64,000 nt of DNA, taken from Fragilariopsis cylindrus CCMP1102. Lineage: Eukaryota; Bacillariophyta; Bacillariophyceae; Bacillariales; Bacillariaceae. A program made the translations under genes and the position numbers. The stretch is from the NCBI GenBank assembly GCA_900095095.1, contig FMBT01000487.1, forward strand, positions 1 through 64,000. The letters run 5' to 3'. Below, piece after piece: positions 34,402 through 45,900 of the stretch. The stretch's first letter is position 1, and each line of letters starts with the position of its first letter. Below the pieces are notes generated by a model. The model was not told where the DNA came from. It was given only the letters and a program-made list of their open reading frames with translations, and did not search any database.

Positions 34402-37400
34402 ATGGTTCAATCAATGCCATCGTCATCGTTGTTGGGTGATAATAATAATGGTAATAGTAATGATGATAATGATGATGTAGAAGAAGGCACGACATCAGCC
34501 TGGGGATGGAATGATTATGGTGCCATCAACAATACTACTGCGACTGATGGCAATGACAATAATGACAATGACAATGACAATGACAATGCCAGTAGAAGAA
34601 GTATTAGTAGTATCATTAATCAAGCTGAATCATTCAGAAGACAAACATCAGACGGAGGTCTGGTATCCGATAAATCATCATCAGCAGCAGCAGCAAATCA
34701 TCATTATCATCACACGAGGAAAGATAGTAGTGCCAGTGTCAGTGAAAGTATTTTTAGTGTCAGTACTAACAGGAGTGTTGTTCGTCGTGGAACAACTAAT
34801 GCAAGTAGTAGTGCTGTCATTGACACTGGCACAACAACAACAACAGATGATAGTGTTCTTAGTGTACGTGTAGGTGATGCTACAGGTACAGGTGGTAGTG
34901 GTGGACTATTTGATACCATGAATAACGTAGAAGAACAACAAGAATTACTTGATAATGAAATTGAAGGACGAATTGATACAATATCACAATTATTAGCATT
35001 AAATCCAACAACAATGACACAGCAACAATTGCAGCGTCATGATAGTTTTTATCCAACAATTACAACAACAACAGATGTACCATCAACTTCAAACAACAAC
35101 AATATTGATCCGTCATCATTGCTATATAATAATGATGCATATTCTGTTTATTCGAATACACCATTACAGCATATTGGTACATCAACAAATCCTGTGTCAG
35201 GAGGATCAAACAACAATAATAATAATAATAATAATCAACATCATCTATTTCTTGGTGGTAATAACAATAGTAGTAATAATAATAATAACATTCTTGCTAA
35301 TAATGGTGAAGCAAATATTGCATTCCAATGTGGATTACGATTGGCAGCTGCATCGTATAAGTATGGATGTGTCGGATATCGTATTGAAGCATTTATGGTC
35401 AAACTTTTAGAAGTTTATGGATATAATTGTACCGTCGTTGTGAATAATACTGAATTAATTGCCAGTATTTTTTCCTATACAAAACCTGTTACTACTATAA
35501 GTAGTCATCGTCATGATCATCGTCATAATCGTCGTCGACGTCGTCGTAGGCAACAATCCAAAAAGACTTTACTATCCCCATCATCATCCTCCTCGTCCTC
35601 TTCTAATTGTAAAGACGACGACGACGATGACGATGATGGTGTCGGAACAACCATAACAGGTCTAACAACAACAGCTTGTACAACAACAGCTGTATTGACT
35701 ACCAATGCTGATGGAAGTGGTATGGACGATATTGATGATTTCTTTTCAGTCGATGGTGATGACGATGATGACGATGACGACGACGACGATGATGATGATG
35801 ATGATGGTACCGATATTGATGAGGAGGAGGATAATGATACAATACAATCCTATGTATTAGAAGAAGAACATTTTCTTCCAATAACTATATCAATACCATT
35901 AAATTATGGAGAAGATTTATATAAACTTGGTAAACTATCTGATGTATGTCATAATATATTGTATAATTCATTATCACTTCTAAGTGCAATGAAACAATTA
36001 GATAAAATTGATAATTTACAACCACAATGGAATACAATAGCACGATTGATGGCATATGTTGGTACATCCGTTGGATATGCATTTATACTTGGTGGTAACT
36101 GGAATGATGTATTATTAAGTTTCATTGGTTCATCAGTAACATGGTATATAATTGAATTATTTACATTATATGCACCCTATGATACAATCCGGCGATTGCA
36201 TGATACATGGCAGAATTTTTTCTGTGCATTCTTTCCTGCATTATTGGCATCTGTTGTTGATCGATTTGGATTATTGGAAGGCAAGATTAATATTAATACT
36301 GTTATTATTTCATGTATTATAAGTGAGCTACCCGGACTTGGTATCAAAAAGGGAATATCCGAATTAGCACGAGGTAGAATATTAGCTGGTAAGTAGTAAT
36401 CTCTTTGTTGTATTATTTTTCGGTTTTCCCCCCGACCGTACGATTCCGTTTCTCACCTTTGATTGTTCGTCGATCCTACTCTTACACACCTTCCGACTCT
36501 CTTTTCTTCCCACGACGAATGGATCGATATAGGTTCGTCTCATGTTATTGGTGCAGTTTTCACCTCATTCTGGCTTGGTTTAGGCGGATGGATCGGTAAG
36601 AAAACTTCATCAAATAAATTTAATCTCTGGTATTCGAATAACAATATTCGAAGCCATATTTTCTCTCTCTATCCATCTTAAAAACTCGTTTTGCTTGTAT
36701 CGTCGACATACTATAGGTATAGCATTGGTTAGTTCGTTTGATATTCCTGTTTGACATGTACGATCAATCATTTTATTATAACAGCGACAGTAATAGTAGT
36801 ACAAATACATCCATCACATCTATATTTAGCAACGATACTAATTTTACGGGAAGTATTAAGGTCGTTCACGAACATATAACAAAAAATCAGAATCGAACAA
36901 ACATGACAATTGCAAACATAACAAGTGGACTGAAGTCACTCCATCATGATTTAGTTTCTTCAAGTAGTAGTTATAGTAACCATACTAATTTTCTCAAAAT
37001 GAAGATTATGGTGGTGATCCTAATGAAGGTGGTAATGATCTTTACAATGATGCTGATCATCATCGGAATGTTAATATAAGTTTAGATTGGTACTTTGTGT
37101 TCGCACCAATGCTCTGTTGTGTTTTCCTATTTATTTTAAAGTTGGATACAATGAAACAATACCAGCATTCTTCGTCAGTTTATTAAGTTTATCTATGACA
37201 TTTATCATATCAAATTTCAATAACGCGATGCTTGGTTCGTTTGTAGCGGCAGTTATTACATCCTTAGCAGCGCATATTTGGAGTAGAGGTTATCATGGTT
37301 GTTATTGTTTCATGTCAAGACAGTGGTTACCAGTTTACAACCAACATCGATACGGTAAAATGGATATTCCACCATATCGCCCTGAAAGTATAGTGGGAAT

Positions 37401-37587
37401 ACCAGCATTTTTTGCACTTGCCGGTGGCAGCTTAGGATTTCGTGGAAGTTTTGGCCTTCTTGTTGGTGATACAACTACAGGTGAATCTGCATTCCAGCAA
37501 ATGCTTGTGTTGACGTTGACACTTGTTCTCGGAGTGTACGTTGGAGGAACCATTATCCCGACAAAGGCGGTATTGAATGCATGGTAA
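34402..37587 (+). CDS. ThrE-type threonine/serine exporter family membrane protein
   Basis: The start ATG at 34402 opens a long disordered Asn/Asp/Ser-rich N-terminus. The conserved ThrE domain begins at NIAFQCGLRLAAASYKYGCV and is interrupted by a Ser/Asp-rich insertion. It continues with multiple helices (IARLMAYVGTSVGYAFILGG, FIGSSVTWYIIELFTLY, FFCAFFPALLASVVDRFG) and IISELPGLGIKKGISELARG. Two introns are well supported: 36389..36532 (GTAAGT to TATAG) and 36596..36716 (GTAAGA to TATAG), flanking the small exon GSSHVIGAVFTSFWLGLGGW. After an N-glycosylatable loop the second ThrE domain follows (AFFVSLLSLSMTFIISNFNN, FFALAGGSLGFRGSFGLLVG). Frame breaks at about 36753, 36989 (TTTT) and 37138 (AAA) look like homopolymer errors. 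Bacterial ThrE exports threonine and serine; eukaryotic substrates are unproven. Confidence 0.8.
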
Positions 37588-37662
37588 AGATCGTATCAAT
37601 TATCCATAACGATATTATATATTAGAAAGAGAGAGAGATCACGACTAATGAAGTCATTAATG

Positions 37663-37986
37663 TTAAATGGTTTGCCTATTTTGTACATCACCCCTCTCGA
37701 ATGGCACCGACGTGTCGTGCGTCTGCATTAGACTGGAGGTTTTTGCTCGTTTCTTTTTGCTTCTGTTTCTGTTGCTGCTGCTGCTGCTGCTGCTGCTATT
37801 GTTGCTGCTGCTGTTCGACGAAGAAGATAAGATATCAGCATCAACGGCGTTCACTTCTGATACTGGTTGTTTTTTTCGTTTCTTTTTGTTGCTTTTATTG
37901 TTGGACGACGGTGACGGCGAACAAAGAAGGCTGGTTCCCTTCTCACGTACGAGGTATAAAAAGGGATCTATCTTTATGATTCTCAT
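37663..37986 (-). CDS. basic Ser-rich ORF immediately downstream of, and in frame with, the SAP-domain gene
   Basis: Starts MRIIKIDPFLYLVREKG. Contains KKKRKKQP and RSKKKRAK, both nuclear-localisation-like, flanking a poly-Ser tract. It is in the same frame as the SAP gene, separated by one TAG (38002-38004) and six codons with no further stop. It may therefore be the real C-terminus of that protein if the TAG is a substitution error, is spliced around, or is read through. A separate small gene is less likely because there is almost no spacer. Confidence 0.4.
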   Translation of the reverse strand: MRIIKIDPFLYLVREKGTSLLCSPSPSSNNKSNKKKRKKQPVSEVNAVDADILSSSSNSSSNNSSSSSSSSNRNRSKKKRAKTSSLMQTHDTSVPFERGDVQNRQTI

Positions 37987-38001
37987 TATTCGGATTAGAA
38001 G

Positions 38002-39546
38002 CTAGCTAATCCGGTCTTGTGGTAGAGCTGTCATCTTTCGATCATCGTCATCACCCTCATTGTATCTATCATGGCCAGTATTATTATCACTATCTACTAG
38101 ATCGATTAAAGGCGGAGACGACGATAAAGACGACAACGTTGATGTCGCTGCTGCTGCTGCATTCATCCTCTTTTGTAAGAACTCATTCTTAGTTGTAGCT
38201 GTCATCTTTCGATCATCGTCATCACCATCGTTGTATCTATCATGTTCAGTATCACTATCACTATCACTCTCTACTAGATCGATTAAAGGCGGAGACGATG
38301 ACGACGGCGAAGTTGATGTCGCTGCTGCTGCTGCATCCTTCCTCTTTTGTTGTAAGAACTCATTCTTAGTTGTATAATTCATCATTATTTGATTCTTTAA
38401 TTTGATGACATTAGGAATTGTTCTATCTGGATATTGAAGTAAACTAATCATCATCATTTCAGCTTCTTTTTCTTTTAGTATTCTACGACATTTTGCTTCA
38501 TTAATAATTTCAATAATTTCATTATAACAATATACGATTCCACCATTATTACCACTACCATGTTGTTGTTGTTGTTGTTCAAAAGCAGTAATAACACCAT
38601 TTATACTTGTTGCAGTGGCAGTGGCAGTGGCATTAGCAGTGGCAGTGACATGGCTGGTAGGGATGGCACCATCATCATCATCATCATCGTCGTCGTCGTC
38701 GTCGTCGCCGTCGCTACTATCAATCAGATCAATTACAAGAGGAGTTGTCGTCGTCGTCGTCGTCGTCGTCGTATCCGAACCTTGTTTCCGTTTCCGTTTC
38801 CTGTTTTTGTTCTTCTTCTTCTTATTGAATATGTATAAATTGAATAATGATGATGTATTTGATGTTGATGAGAATAATGACGCAACAGCACTACCAGCAG
38901 TGGCTGACACTGATGCTGACGCTGACGCAGATCCTGATCCTGATGATAAAGATGAAAACAATAAGAGTCTTGATATTAATTCTTGTTTCTTACCAGAAAC
39001 TTTCATTTTACGAAATCGAAGTTGTTGTTTAAGTTGTGGAATTGTTAATTTATTCAATGATGAAATATTAATATCATCAAAATCAAAATCATCTTCATCT
39101 TCATTACCATTATTAGAATATTCACTTCCTCCTTCGTCATCATTATCATTATCATCGTTATCATTGTCATCGTACAATGAGGAGAATGGATCATCGTCAT
39201 TGTCATTGTCTTGATAGTCGTCGTCATCGTGCCATTGCTGTTGCTGTTTCTGTGGTTTCAATTCATCTTCATATGTTAATGATTGCGTGGATGGTCTATA
39301 TTTATAATTTGTAGGACGAGGACTACCAAGAATTATACGAATCAAATCAGGTGGAATTTTTGTTTCTTTGTTGGTGTTGCTGGTGTTGCTGCTGTTGGTG
39401 CTACTGTTGCTGTTGCTACTGTTGCTATCATTGCTGCTGTTGCTGGTGCTGCTGTTGCTATCGTTATCATTTTCGTTACTACTATTTTTATTCAATTTCA
39501 ATAATTGTCGTAATTTAAGAAAATTCCTTTTATTAACGGCACTCAT
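38002..39546 (-). CDS. SAP-domain protein with three SUMO-interacting motifs
   Basis: Starts MSAVNKRNFLKLRQLLKLNK. After Ser/Asn and Asp-rich tracts, a SAP domain lies at about residues 155-190 (LNKLTIPQLKQQLRFRKMKV, SGKKQELISRLLLF), a helix-turn-helix that binds AT-rich DNA. Three segments match the SUMO-interacting consensus, a hydrophobic core followed by acidic or Ser residues: PLVIDLIDSSDGDDDDD, PPLIDLVESDSDSDTEHD and PPLIDLVDSDNN. A helical segment with YCYNEIIEIINEAKCRRIL lies between. The last two motifs are inside a tandem duplication. SAP plus SIMs recalls PIAS SUMO ligases, but no SP-RING or PINIT domain is visible, so ligase activity is not supported. A nuclear DNA-bound SUMO reader is a reasonable inference. 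Confidence 0.7.
   Translation of the reverse strand: MSAVNKRNFLKLRQLLKLNKNSSNENDNDSNSSTSNSSNDSNSSNSNSSTNSSNTSNTNKETKIPPDLIRIILGSPRPTNYKYRPSTQSLTYEDELKPQKQQQQWHDDDDYQDNDNDDDPFSSLYDDNDNDDNDNDDEGGSEYSNNGNEDEDDFDFDDINISSLNKLTIPQLKQQLRFRKMKVSGKKQELISRLLLFSSLSSGSGSASASASVSATAGSAVASLFSSTSNTSSLFNLYIFNKKKKNKNRKRKRKQGSDTTTTTTTTTTPLVIDLIDSSDGDDDDDDDDDDDDGAIPTSHVTATANATATATATSINGVITAFEQQQQQHGSGNNGGIVYCYNEIIEIINEAKCRRILKEKEAEMMMISLLQYPDRTIPNVIKLKNQIMMNYTTKNEFLQQKRKDAAAAATSTSPSSSSPPLIDLVESDSDSDTEHDRYNDGDDDDRKMTATTKNEFLQKRMNAAAAATSTLSSLSSSPPLIDLVDSDNNTGHDRYNEGDDDDRKMTALPQDRIS
38030..38378 (-). repeat. tandem duplication of 170-180 bp in the SAP gene
   Basis: Copies at 38030-38210 and 38211-38378, each encoding KNEFLQ, an Ala tract, a PPLIDLV SUMO-interacting motif and HDRYN-GDDDDRK. 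The duplication therefore doubles a SIM. Confidence 0.9.
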
Positions 39547-40603
39547 ATTATAATACTCGGACCTAGACTTGGACTTAGATTTGAATCTCTTTCTTTATAT
39601 CTTCAAAGTTACGTAAGACTTTTAGATTATAGAGAGAGCGAGCTTTCTAAGATGAGATGAGAGATGAGATATACAGATCTCTGATATTCAATTTAATTCT
39701 AAAATATAGGAATCGTATTCGTCTTCGTGGATGATCTTATTTTTCCGTTGTGCTAATTGATTTTGTGTATATGCGATTAGATACTTCTAATAGATATCAT
39801 ACTACGAAGTAGAAACAACAATCAATCAATCATCCATTCTCATCTTTTCAAGATGACAACAATTAAATAACACGTTTTTCAGTACAGTAACGATAGTGGT
39901 GCGTAGTAGAATTAGTATCTAAAAGGCGATTCTTGACTTGTTGTTACAGTACTGGTGCGGTGCGTTTGTTCTTTCTGCTTCTCTCTTCCTTGCTTGTTTT
40001 CGCTTTTTTGCAATGATGCTTGTGATGTCGTCGCTGAGATGAGGCGAAGATTTTTGACTGATCAATGCCGGTATTTTCATTCGTGTGCGAAAAAGACGAA
40101 GTGCTGAGGGAAACTTGATGAAACTGCACACAAATTTCCAATTCCGATTCTTTTCTTCTGTACGGTACAGTACTACCATGAGATACTACCATAGTCCGTC
40201 CGTCCATCCAATCATCATGGATATACTATAATTAGATATAAATAGAAGTAAGATTAGTGTATACTGTATTTTGTGGATGTTTGCTTTCGAAAAAAGATAC
40301 AATTATCCTCTAAACAAACAAACAAACAAACAAGAAAACAATAACAAAAACGGTTTGACGTGAAGAGGAGGAATAGCAAGGACGGCAAACGAAGGAATCG
40401 AATGATACAAGAATAAAACTCACTAATGGATCTATTTATGTTAGTTCTATCTACCGTATTACTATTGACTCTTGTTTGGTGATAGTATGATTACACAAGT
40501 ACTATACGTTTGTTTTGATTTATATATATCATTTCTTGAATCTATTTGTTTAATTTAATTTAGTTGAGTTATGTTATGTTGTGTTTTGTATTCTAGTTTA
40601 AAA
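39547..40603. other. 1 kb intergenic region
   Basis: Upstream of the SAP gene and downstream of the desaturase. Short minus-strand frames at 39919-40207 are not convincing. Contains a CAAA tetranucleotide run at about 40314-40332. Confidence 0.5.
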
Positions 40604-41926
40604 TTATTGTGAAGCCGCCAATACAGCATCCCGATCCAGGAATTTCTTTTCATATTCTTCGGGGAACCATCTCATACTACTCACTCCAGTCATAATATCA
40701 ACAGTCTTCTTTACTCGTAGAAAGACATTTTCTTGTACGTATGGACATCCATGCTTCGCACATAGGGCCTTGACCAGTGGTTGTGATCGCTTGTAGGAGA
40801 GCATCGAAAGACTGGGCCATAAATGATGTTCAATTTGGTAATTCAAATATCCATGCATAAAGTCATTAATATCACTTCCGGTCCAAAAGTTGACGGACGC
40901 CAAGACTTGACGGAGATAAAACGATCCCGAAAATGGACGACATCCATCACGGAACCGGTACATATCATCACCCGCATGATTGGTAACGATCGCTACAAAT
41001 CCATGTACGTTCGTTAATAATTCCGCCAGGAATAGATTTTTTACAGCGGACATGTACATGTCCGATCCAGTATATCCCGCTCCCATTTTTTCACCAATAA
41101 TCAGAAGTGGTAAGGGAAATAAGAAAAAATGAATAATCAAGTAGGGTCCAATCACAATTGAGAAAAATTCCCAAAAGGAATAGAATGGTGTACCACCCGT
41201 GAAGAGAAGACTACGAATAGTAACAGCATCACTGGGAACAACACCCTCCGGGATCTTCTTTCCCATCTTTCTCCATCGTGCCAGTTTTAATTCCTTGTAG
41301 GTATTTGGTGCATAATATGCCCATTTCCAGGTGGAGACCAGGATGGGTAATACCAATAACTTGACAAAGGTCGGTACGGGCATCTCTCGCATATCCTTTA
41401 AATTGTTTTCCACTAGATCTGGATCTTCTACTTCACTTAAACAATAATGATGACGATTATTATGTTCGACATTCCAGGCTTCGGGCATCATCCAATCAAA
41501 CCAATCACATAATCGATTCCACAAGCCACCAATTGCGAACTTAAATCGATTCCAACGTTTTTTATTCGGATGGATTTTATCATATCCACCATGACATGTA
41601 TGATGAGCGACCATCGTCCATCTGGTAAAGGTAAAGGTGGACATAGCAATGATGGGAATTAAACTAATACCAAATCCCATAGTCGCTAAACCCACAAGGC
41701 CACACATATTCGACCACATGACCATTTTTTGTAAATGTGCTACATCTTCATCCCCTTGACCCTTTTTCAGGTCCTCACCTAGTTTTTTGACATCCTTTGT
41801 AAATCCATCAAAGTCGAATGTTTTTACCCATTCATCTTCCACCGCAAGTTTTTGTGGAGTTTCGGTCGTCTTATCGATACTAGCAAGTTTGGCAGTTTCG
41901 GTCTTGTCGATCGGTGGTTGGCACAT
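40604..41926 (-). CDS. membrane fatty-acid desaturase without cytochrome b5 domain
   Basis: Uninterrupted 440-aa frame. The three histidine boxes of membrane di-iron desaturases are present: HHTCH at about residue 104, HNNRHH at about 152 and QIEHH at about 361. Gln as the first residue of box III is typical of front-end (delta-5/6/8-type) desaturases, which in eukaryotes normally carry an N-terminal cytochrome b5 heme domain. None is present here: the N-terminus (MCQPPIDKTETAKLASIDKT) is polar, with no HPGG motif. Hydrophobic segments match the usual topology (GLVGLATMGFGISLIPIIAM, VKLLVLPILVSTWKWAYYA, FFSIVIGPYLIIHFFLFPL). It would act on acyl chains in ER or plastid membranes using an external electron donor. 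Regiospecificity cannot be predicted. No targeting presequence is obvious. Confidence 0.85.
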   Translation of the reverse strand: MCQPPIDKTETAKLASIDKTTETPQKLAVEDEWVKTFDFDGFTKDVKKLGEDLKKGQGDEDVAHLQKMVMWSNMCGLVGLATMGFGISLIPIIAMSTFTFTRWTMVAHHTCHGGYDKIHPNKKRWNRFKFAIGGLWNRLCDWFDWMMPEAWNVEHNNRHHYCLSEVEDPDLVENNLKDMREMPVPTFVKLLVLPILVSTWKWAYYAPNTYKELKLARWRKMGKKIPEGVVPSDAVTIRSLLFTGGTPFYSFWEFFSIVIGPYLIIHFFLFPLPLLIIGEKMGAGYTGSDMYMSAVKNLFLAELLTNVHGFVAIVTNHAGDDMYRFRDGCRPFSGSFYLRQVLASVNFWTGSDINDFMHGYLNYQIEHHLWPSLSMLSYKRSQPLVKALCAKHGCPYVQENVFLRVKKTVDIMTGVSSMRWFPEEYEKKFLDRDAVLAASQ

Positions 41927-42903
41927 GATAATATGATATTTCTTTATTTTTATTTGTTCCTATTGTTGTTATTACAGATAATTTATACAACAACTGTTGT
42001 TGGGAAAATTATGAATACAGTGTCTAGAATGAATGAATACTATTCCTGTATATATTGTGTACCAGTATCGTTATATTGTATTCGTTGTTCTGTTCGGGTT
42101 CTTGCATTAGTTGTTAGATTTACTAAAAGAAAGCCATGTGGTGTATTCTCCGATACCACGATTTTTGCACCATAATTCTCGATATCTCATTAAAAAAAAA
42201 ACCACGTGGATGAAGCAATGCATGAGATAAGCAGGGATTTTTAAAAAAAATATTAAAGATTTTTCATTGGTAAAAAAATGTGACGACGATAGGCTGAAAA
42301 CTATCTGTCATCGGCAATTGGACATTTTGATTTTTGTTGTTTTATGACGTAAAATTTTCACAATTAAGCACCCCTCAGTAATATATGGTAAGGACTCCAA
42401 TAAACTGGAAATAGAGCCAAAAATATGGAAACAAAACTTAGGGGTTGGTAAATTTAATAAAAGTACTGACATGCATACGTACTGTACACGTCGCCATTTC
42501 TACTGTAGCTACTTATCTAAAAAAAATACGCGACTACTTGTACCACGACTTACGAAAGACACTATCATACGTACTTGAAGTAGCTACGTACCTACGTCGT
42601 GTAGATACCTCAAAAGATAAAGCCTCTAATGTGGTACCGTGACGAAGTACTAGTACAGTAAGATTTGCTCGGGGTCAAAGGTTTATTTTGCACCCAAATA
42701 TAATATTTTGGCACCCAGCCCCTTCTTATTTGAGACTAAGTTATACTTCTACTGTATCAGATACAGTACGCGGTTTTCACATCTTTATCTTTTTTATTTT
42801 ATCATTTCGCTATTAAATTTCAGACAACACAACATAAACACATCCTTGACAATCAGATACCTTGAACCTTCTTGCTAGTAGGTCTCAGACATTGTTATAT
42901 ACA
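41927..42903. other. divergent intergenic region
   Basis: 1 kb between the divergent desaturase and cyclase genes. TACTGTA and TACAGTA occur at 42750 and 42762. The plus-strand open frame at 42445-42642 is not supported by composition. Confidence 0.5.
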
Positions 42904-45900
42904 ATGAGTGATTCGAGATCTAGTCGTAGTCGTATCGTTGATGAATTGGTCATGGTGGATGACGACTCTTCATCAGAAAGCGACGACTACAACGTCAACG
43001 GCAATGATTCGGAAAACGACGATGTTGAAACCGGACGACGACGAAGAAGAATAAGAACAGATAGTAGTGGCGAAATAGTAACAGAAGAAGAGACTGAATA
43101 TCGTGAAGATCAATCGAATCAAATTGATGACAACGACGACGACAACGATCAAGGCGATGACAAAAAAAATTCCGGAAGAATAATACCGTTGTCGGGATCC
43201 ATTAGGAGTCGGACTCGGTCTCAACATGAACGGCAAGAACACAAACAACGACGCTCTTCTTCTTCGGTTGGTAATAGTAGTATTAGAGATAATATTAATA
43301 AGGCCAATGCACAATTCCACCAAGTCCAAGAATCAGCATCATCATCTGGTACTGGTACTAGTAGTAGTATCATATCAGGATTTAGTACACCCACACCATC
43401 AACTCGTGTAAATCAGGAAGAATATAATACAAATCTTGCAGCGACTATGGCTGCACTTTCTGCAAGTAATAAGCTACAACAACAGGAGCAGGAGCAGGAG
43501 CCTCAACAACGTCATGGTAGTATATTGTCAACAGTATCAGCAATAGCACCATCATTAACGGCGGTGGTTACGGCGGCTACAACGGCAGCCACGACGAAGA
43601 AATTGTCATGGATACCACCACTACGACAACCACAGCAAAATCAAAATCGTAATGTTATATTTAATGTGAATGATAAAGTATTAGTATATCTAACATTATT
43701 AAATATAACAAATAATGATGAGTTGACTAAAGATACATATACAACAGCAGCTGTGAACAAATTTGGTTATCCTAATAAGGAAGGTAAACGTTCAAGCAGT
43801 ATTGAAAAATCAGATCATCATCATCAAGAAAAGTTTCATGGTCCATTCATGTTTATTTTATGTGAAATAAAACAGGTACATTTTGATGAATCGGAACGAT
43901 ATTATACTGTACACAGGTACGATACAGGGATTGATCAACGTGCAAATCCTGGTTGGATGGAACCAATATCAGATCCAATTGCAATTTCTACAGCATTGAA
44001 TGCAGCAAAATATGGTATGAAGAATAACAGCGATCCGACAACATTAATTATAAATGGGTATGATTATGATGATGACGATGACGATGATGGTTGGTTAATA
44101 AAATTACAAATCTATTGGACATTAACAATTATACCCTTCCATCAAAGATTACGTATCGCAACAAAAATTATTCTAACAGAACTATTACATGGTAATCGAC
44201 CATTTTCATGTAAGATCCGGGTTACTAGTATCAACCTATTGGTATTGTGTAGTACAATATTTTTATTTTTAGAGGTTATTAATTTGGCATGGTTACCACC
44301 AAAGTATGATAATGAAATAGCAATGGTCGGAACGTAAGTAACACTTTGTAAGCTTATCTTTTGTTATGATGTATGTGTTATAAGCGATTTTTGCACTGTA
44401 TAATTTCGAATCACTTTTTTTAAAAACTTTTTGACCTTAATTGTATTATAACTGCCAAAAAAAAACACAGAGTGGTATGGGTTATATTAGTAATTGAACT
44501 CATTTTTGAAGTATTGATACGACCAAGTGATTATGGGCGACTAGTACAATCGGATAAAGCCTATACGCCATCAACAGCAAGATTTATCAGCCAAATGTAT
44601 ATTATTGGGGAAGCTGTAGCGTTGGCAACATTCATACCTGAAATTGGATGTCTCCAAGACACATATAATGTATGTTCGAATCGTAGTCTTTTTGGGCCAC
44701 TTAATCAAGTAAGGGCAACGGTGCTGGCCGTTTTGGGACCGTCAAGTTTCAAATCTCTTTATGGACGCTTCTTTATGGGTTTGATGGCACTTCGATTTTT
44801 TGGTGTTGTTCGTCATTGGAAACAAATGTTGATCAACCAAACCTTCCATCCCACGAAACGAGAAGGACTTGAAAAATGGGTCATACCGTATGATCCGAAA
44901 CGATGGGGAAACAAGAAGTTAGATGTAAGTGTATTGCTACTTGTTCCTGTTCATTTTGACATGTTCTTTTGTAAGCGCCGATCTCTCTCACATGCACATG
45001 CACATACAATATTCATCTTACTGTTTTAGGATGACGACGAGAGCATTCGCGACGATTCAGGTATAAGCACCAACATGACAGATTCGCAGGAAAATCATAG
45101 ACTAAAGAATGCAGCAAACATCGGAACTGCACTTATCGTGGTCAACTGTCAACGAGCGTTGGTTCTTATGACAGCTAGTGTTCTCCTCCTTCCTCTATTA
45201 TTTGGTCTTAATCACCAGAATATGGTTTCTGATAATTTAACAGGAGTATTACAAGCCAATAATCTTGCGTCTGTGACTGGTTTTCGTGATTGCGAGTATT
45301 TGCAAAATGCTATTGAGTCATGGCTAAATATTGCGATTGTTGATCAGCCCGGAACAACTTCGATTATACAACCCAAAGGAGGGATTGAAAGGAATGAAAC
45401 GTATACGTATGTGTTATGGGCACAAGTTCTCCCCGTCCGATGTCCATTTCAGAATGAAACGGGTACGATTACCTCCTGTACGGTTAATAATAATTTCACA
45501 GCTGATCATCCTGCAACATGCAATATATGGAATACGCTCCAACCTGATGCATCAATTATAGCGACGACGATTGACAATGATAAGCGTGGTGCATATGATC
45601 CAATCGGAAACTATTTTGCTCAAAAACTAGGTCTGAGGAGTGGTGGAATCGTCACCAGAACATCACCTATGACACCAAATTCTTATCAATTTGAAGCATT
45701 GAACGAGTTCAAAGTTACAGTTGTTTACAATCAAAATCCTACCATTGCAACGGCAAACAAGTATGAGTTTCTACTGTTGTTGTGCATTTTTATACTCGGT
45801 CTAAGTTTTTTGGTAATTATACAGAATGATGTAAATCGTCTTGCGTTAACTCCCATCAAACGCATGTTGAGGATTGTAGTACGCTACGCTCAGGATCCTC

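Noticed and set aside
38615-39214. Long plus-strand frame opposite the SAP gene (Ser/Val/Arg/Asp runs)
   Set aside because: It is the complement of Asp, Ser and Asn repeats of the SAP gene; composition alone explains the open frame. The same applies to plus-strand frames at 35039-35410 and 15542-15802 and to many minus-strand Leu/Val-rich frames.
42445-42642. 65-codon frame upstream of the cyclase gene
   Set aside because: No start context, family match or composition bias; lies in a spacer.
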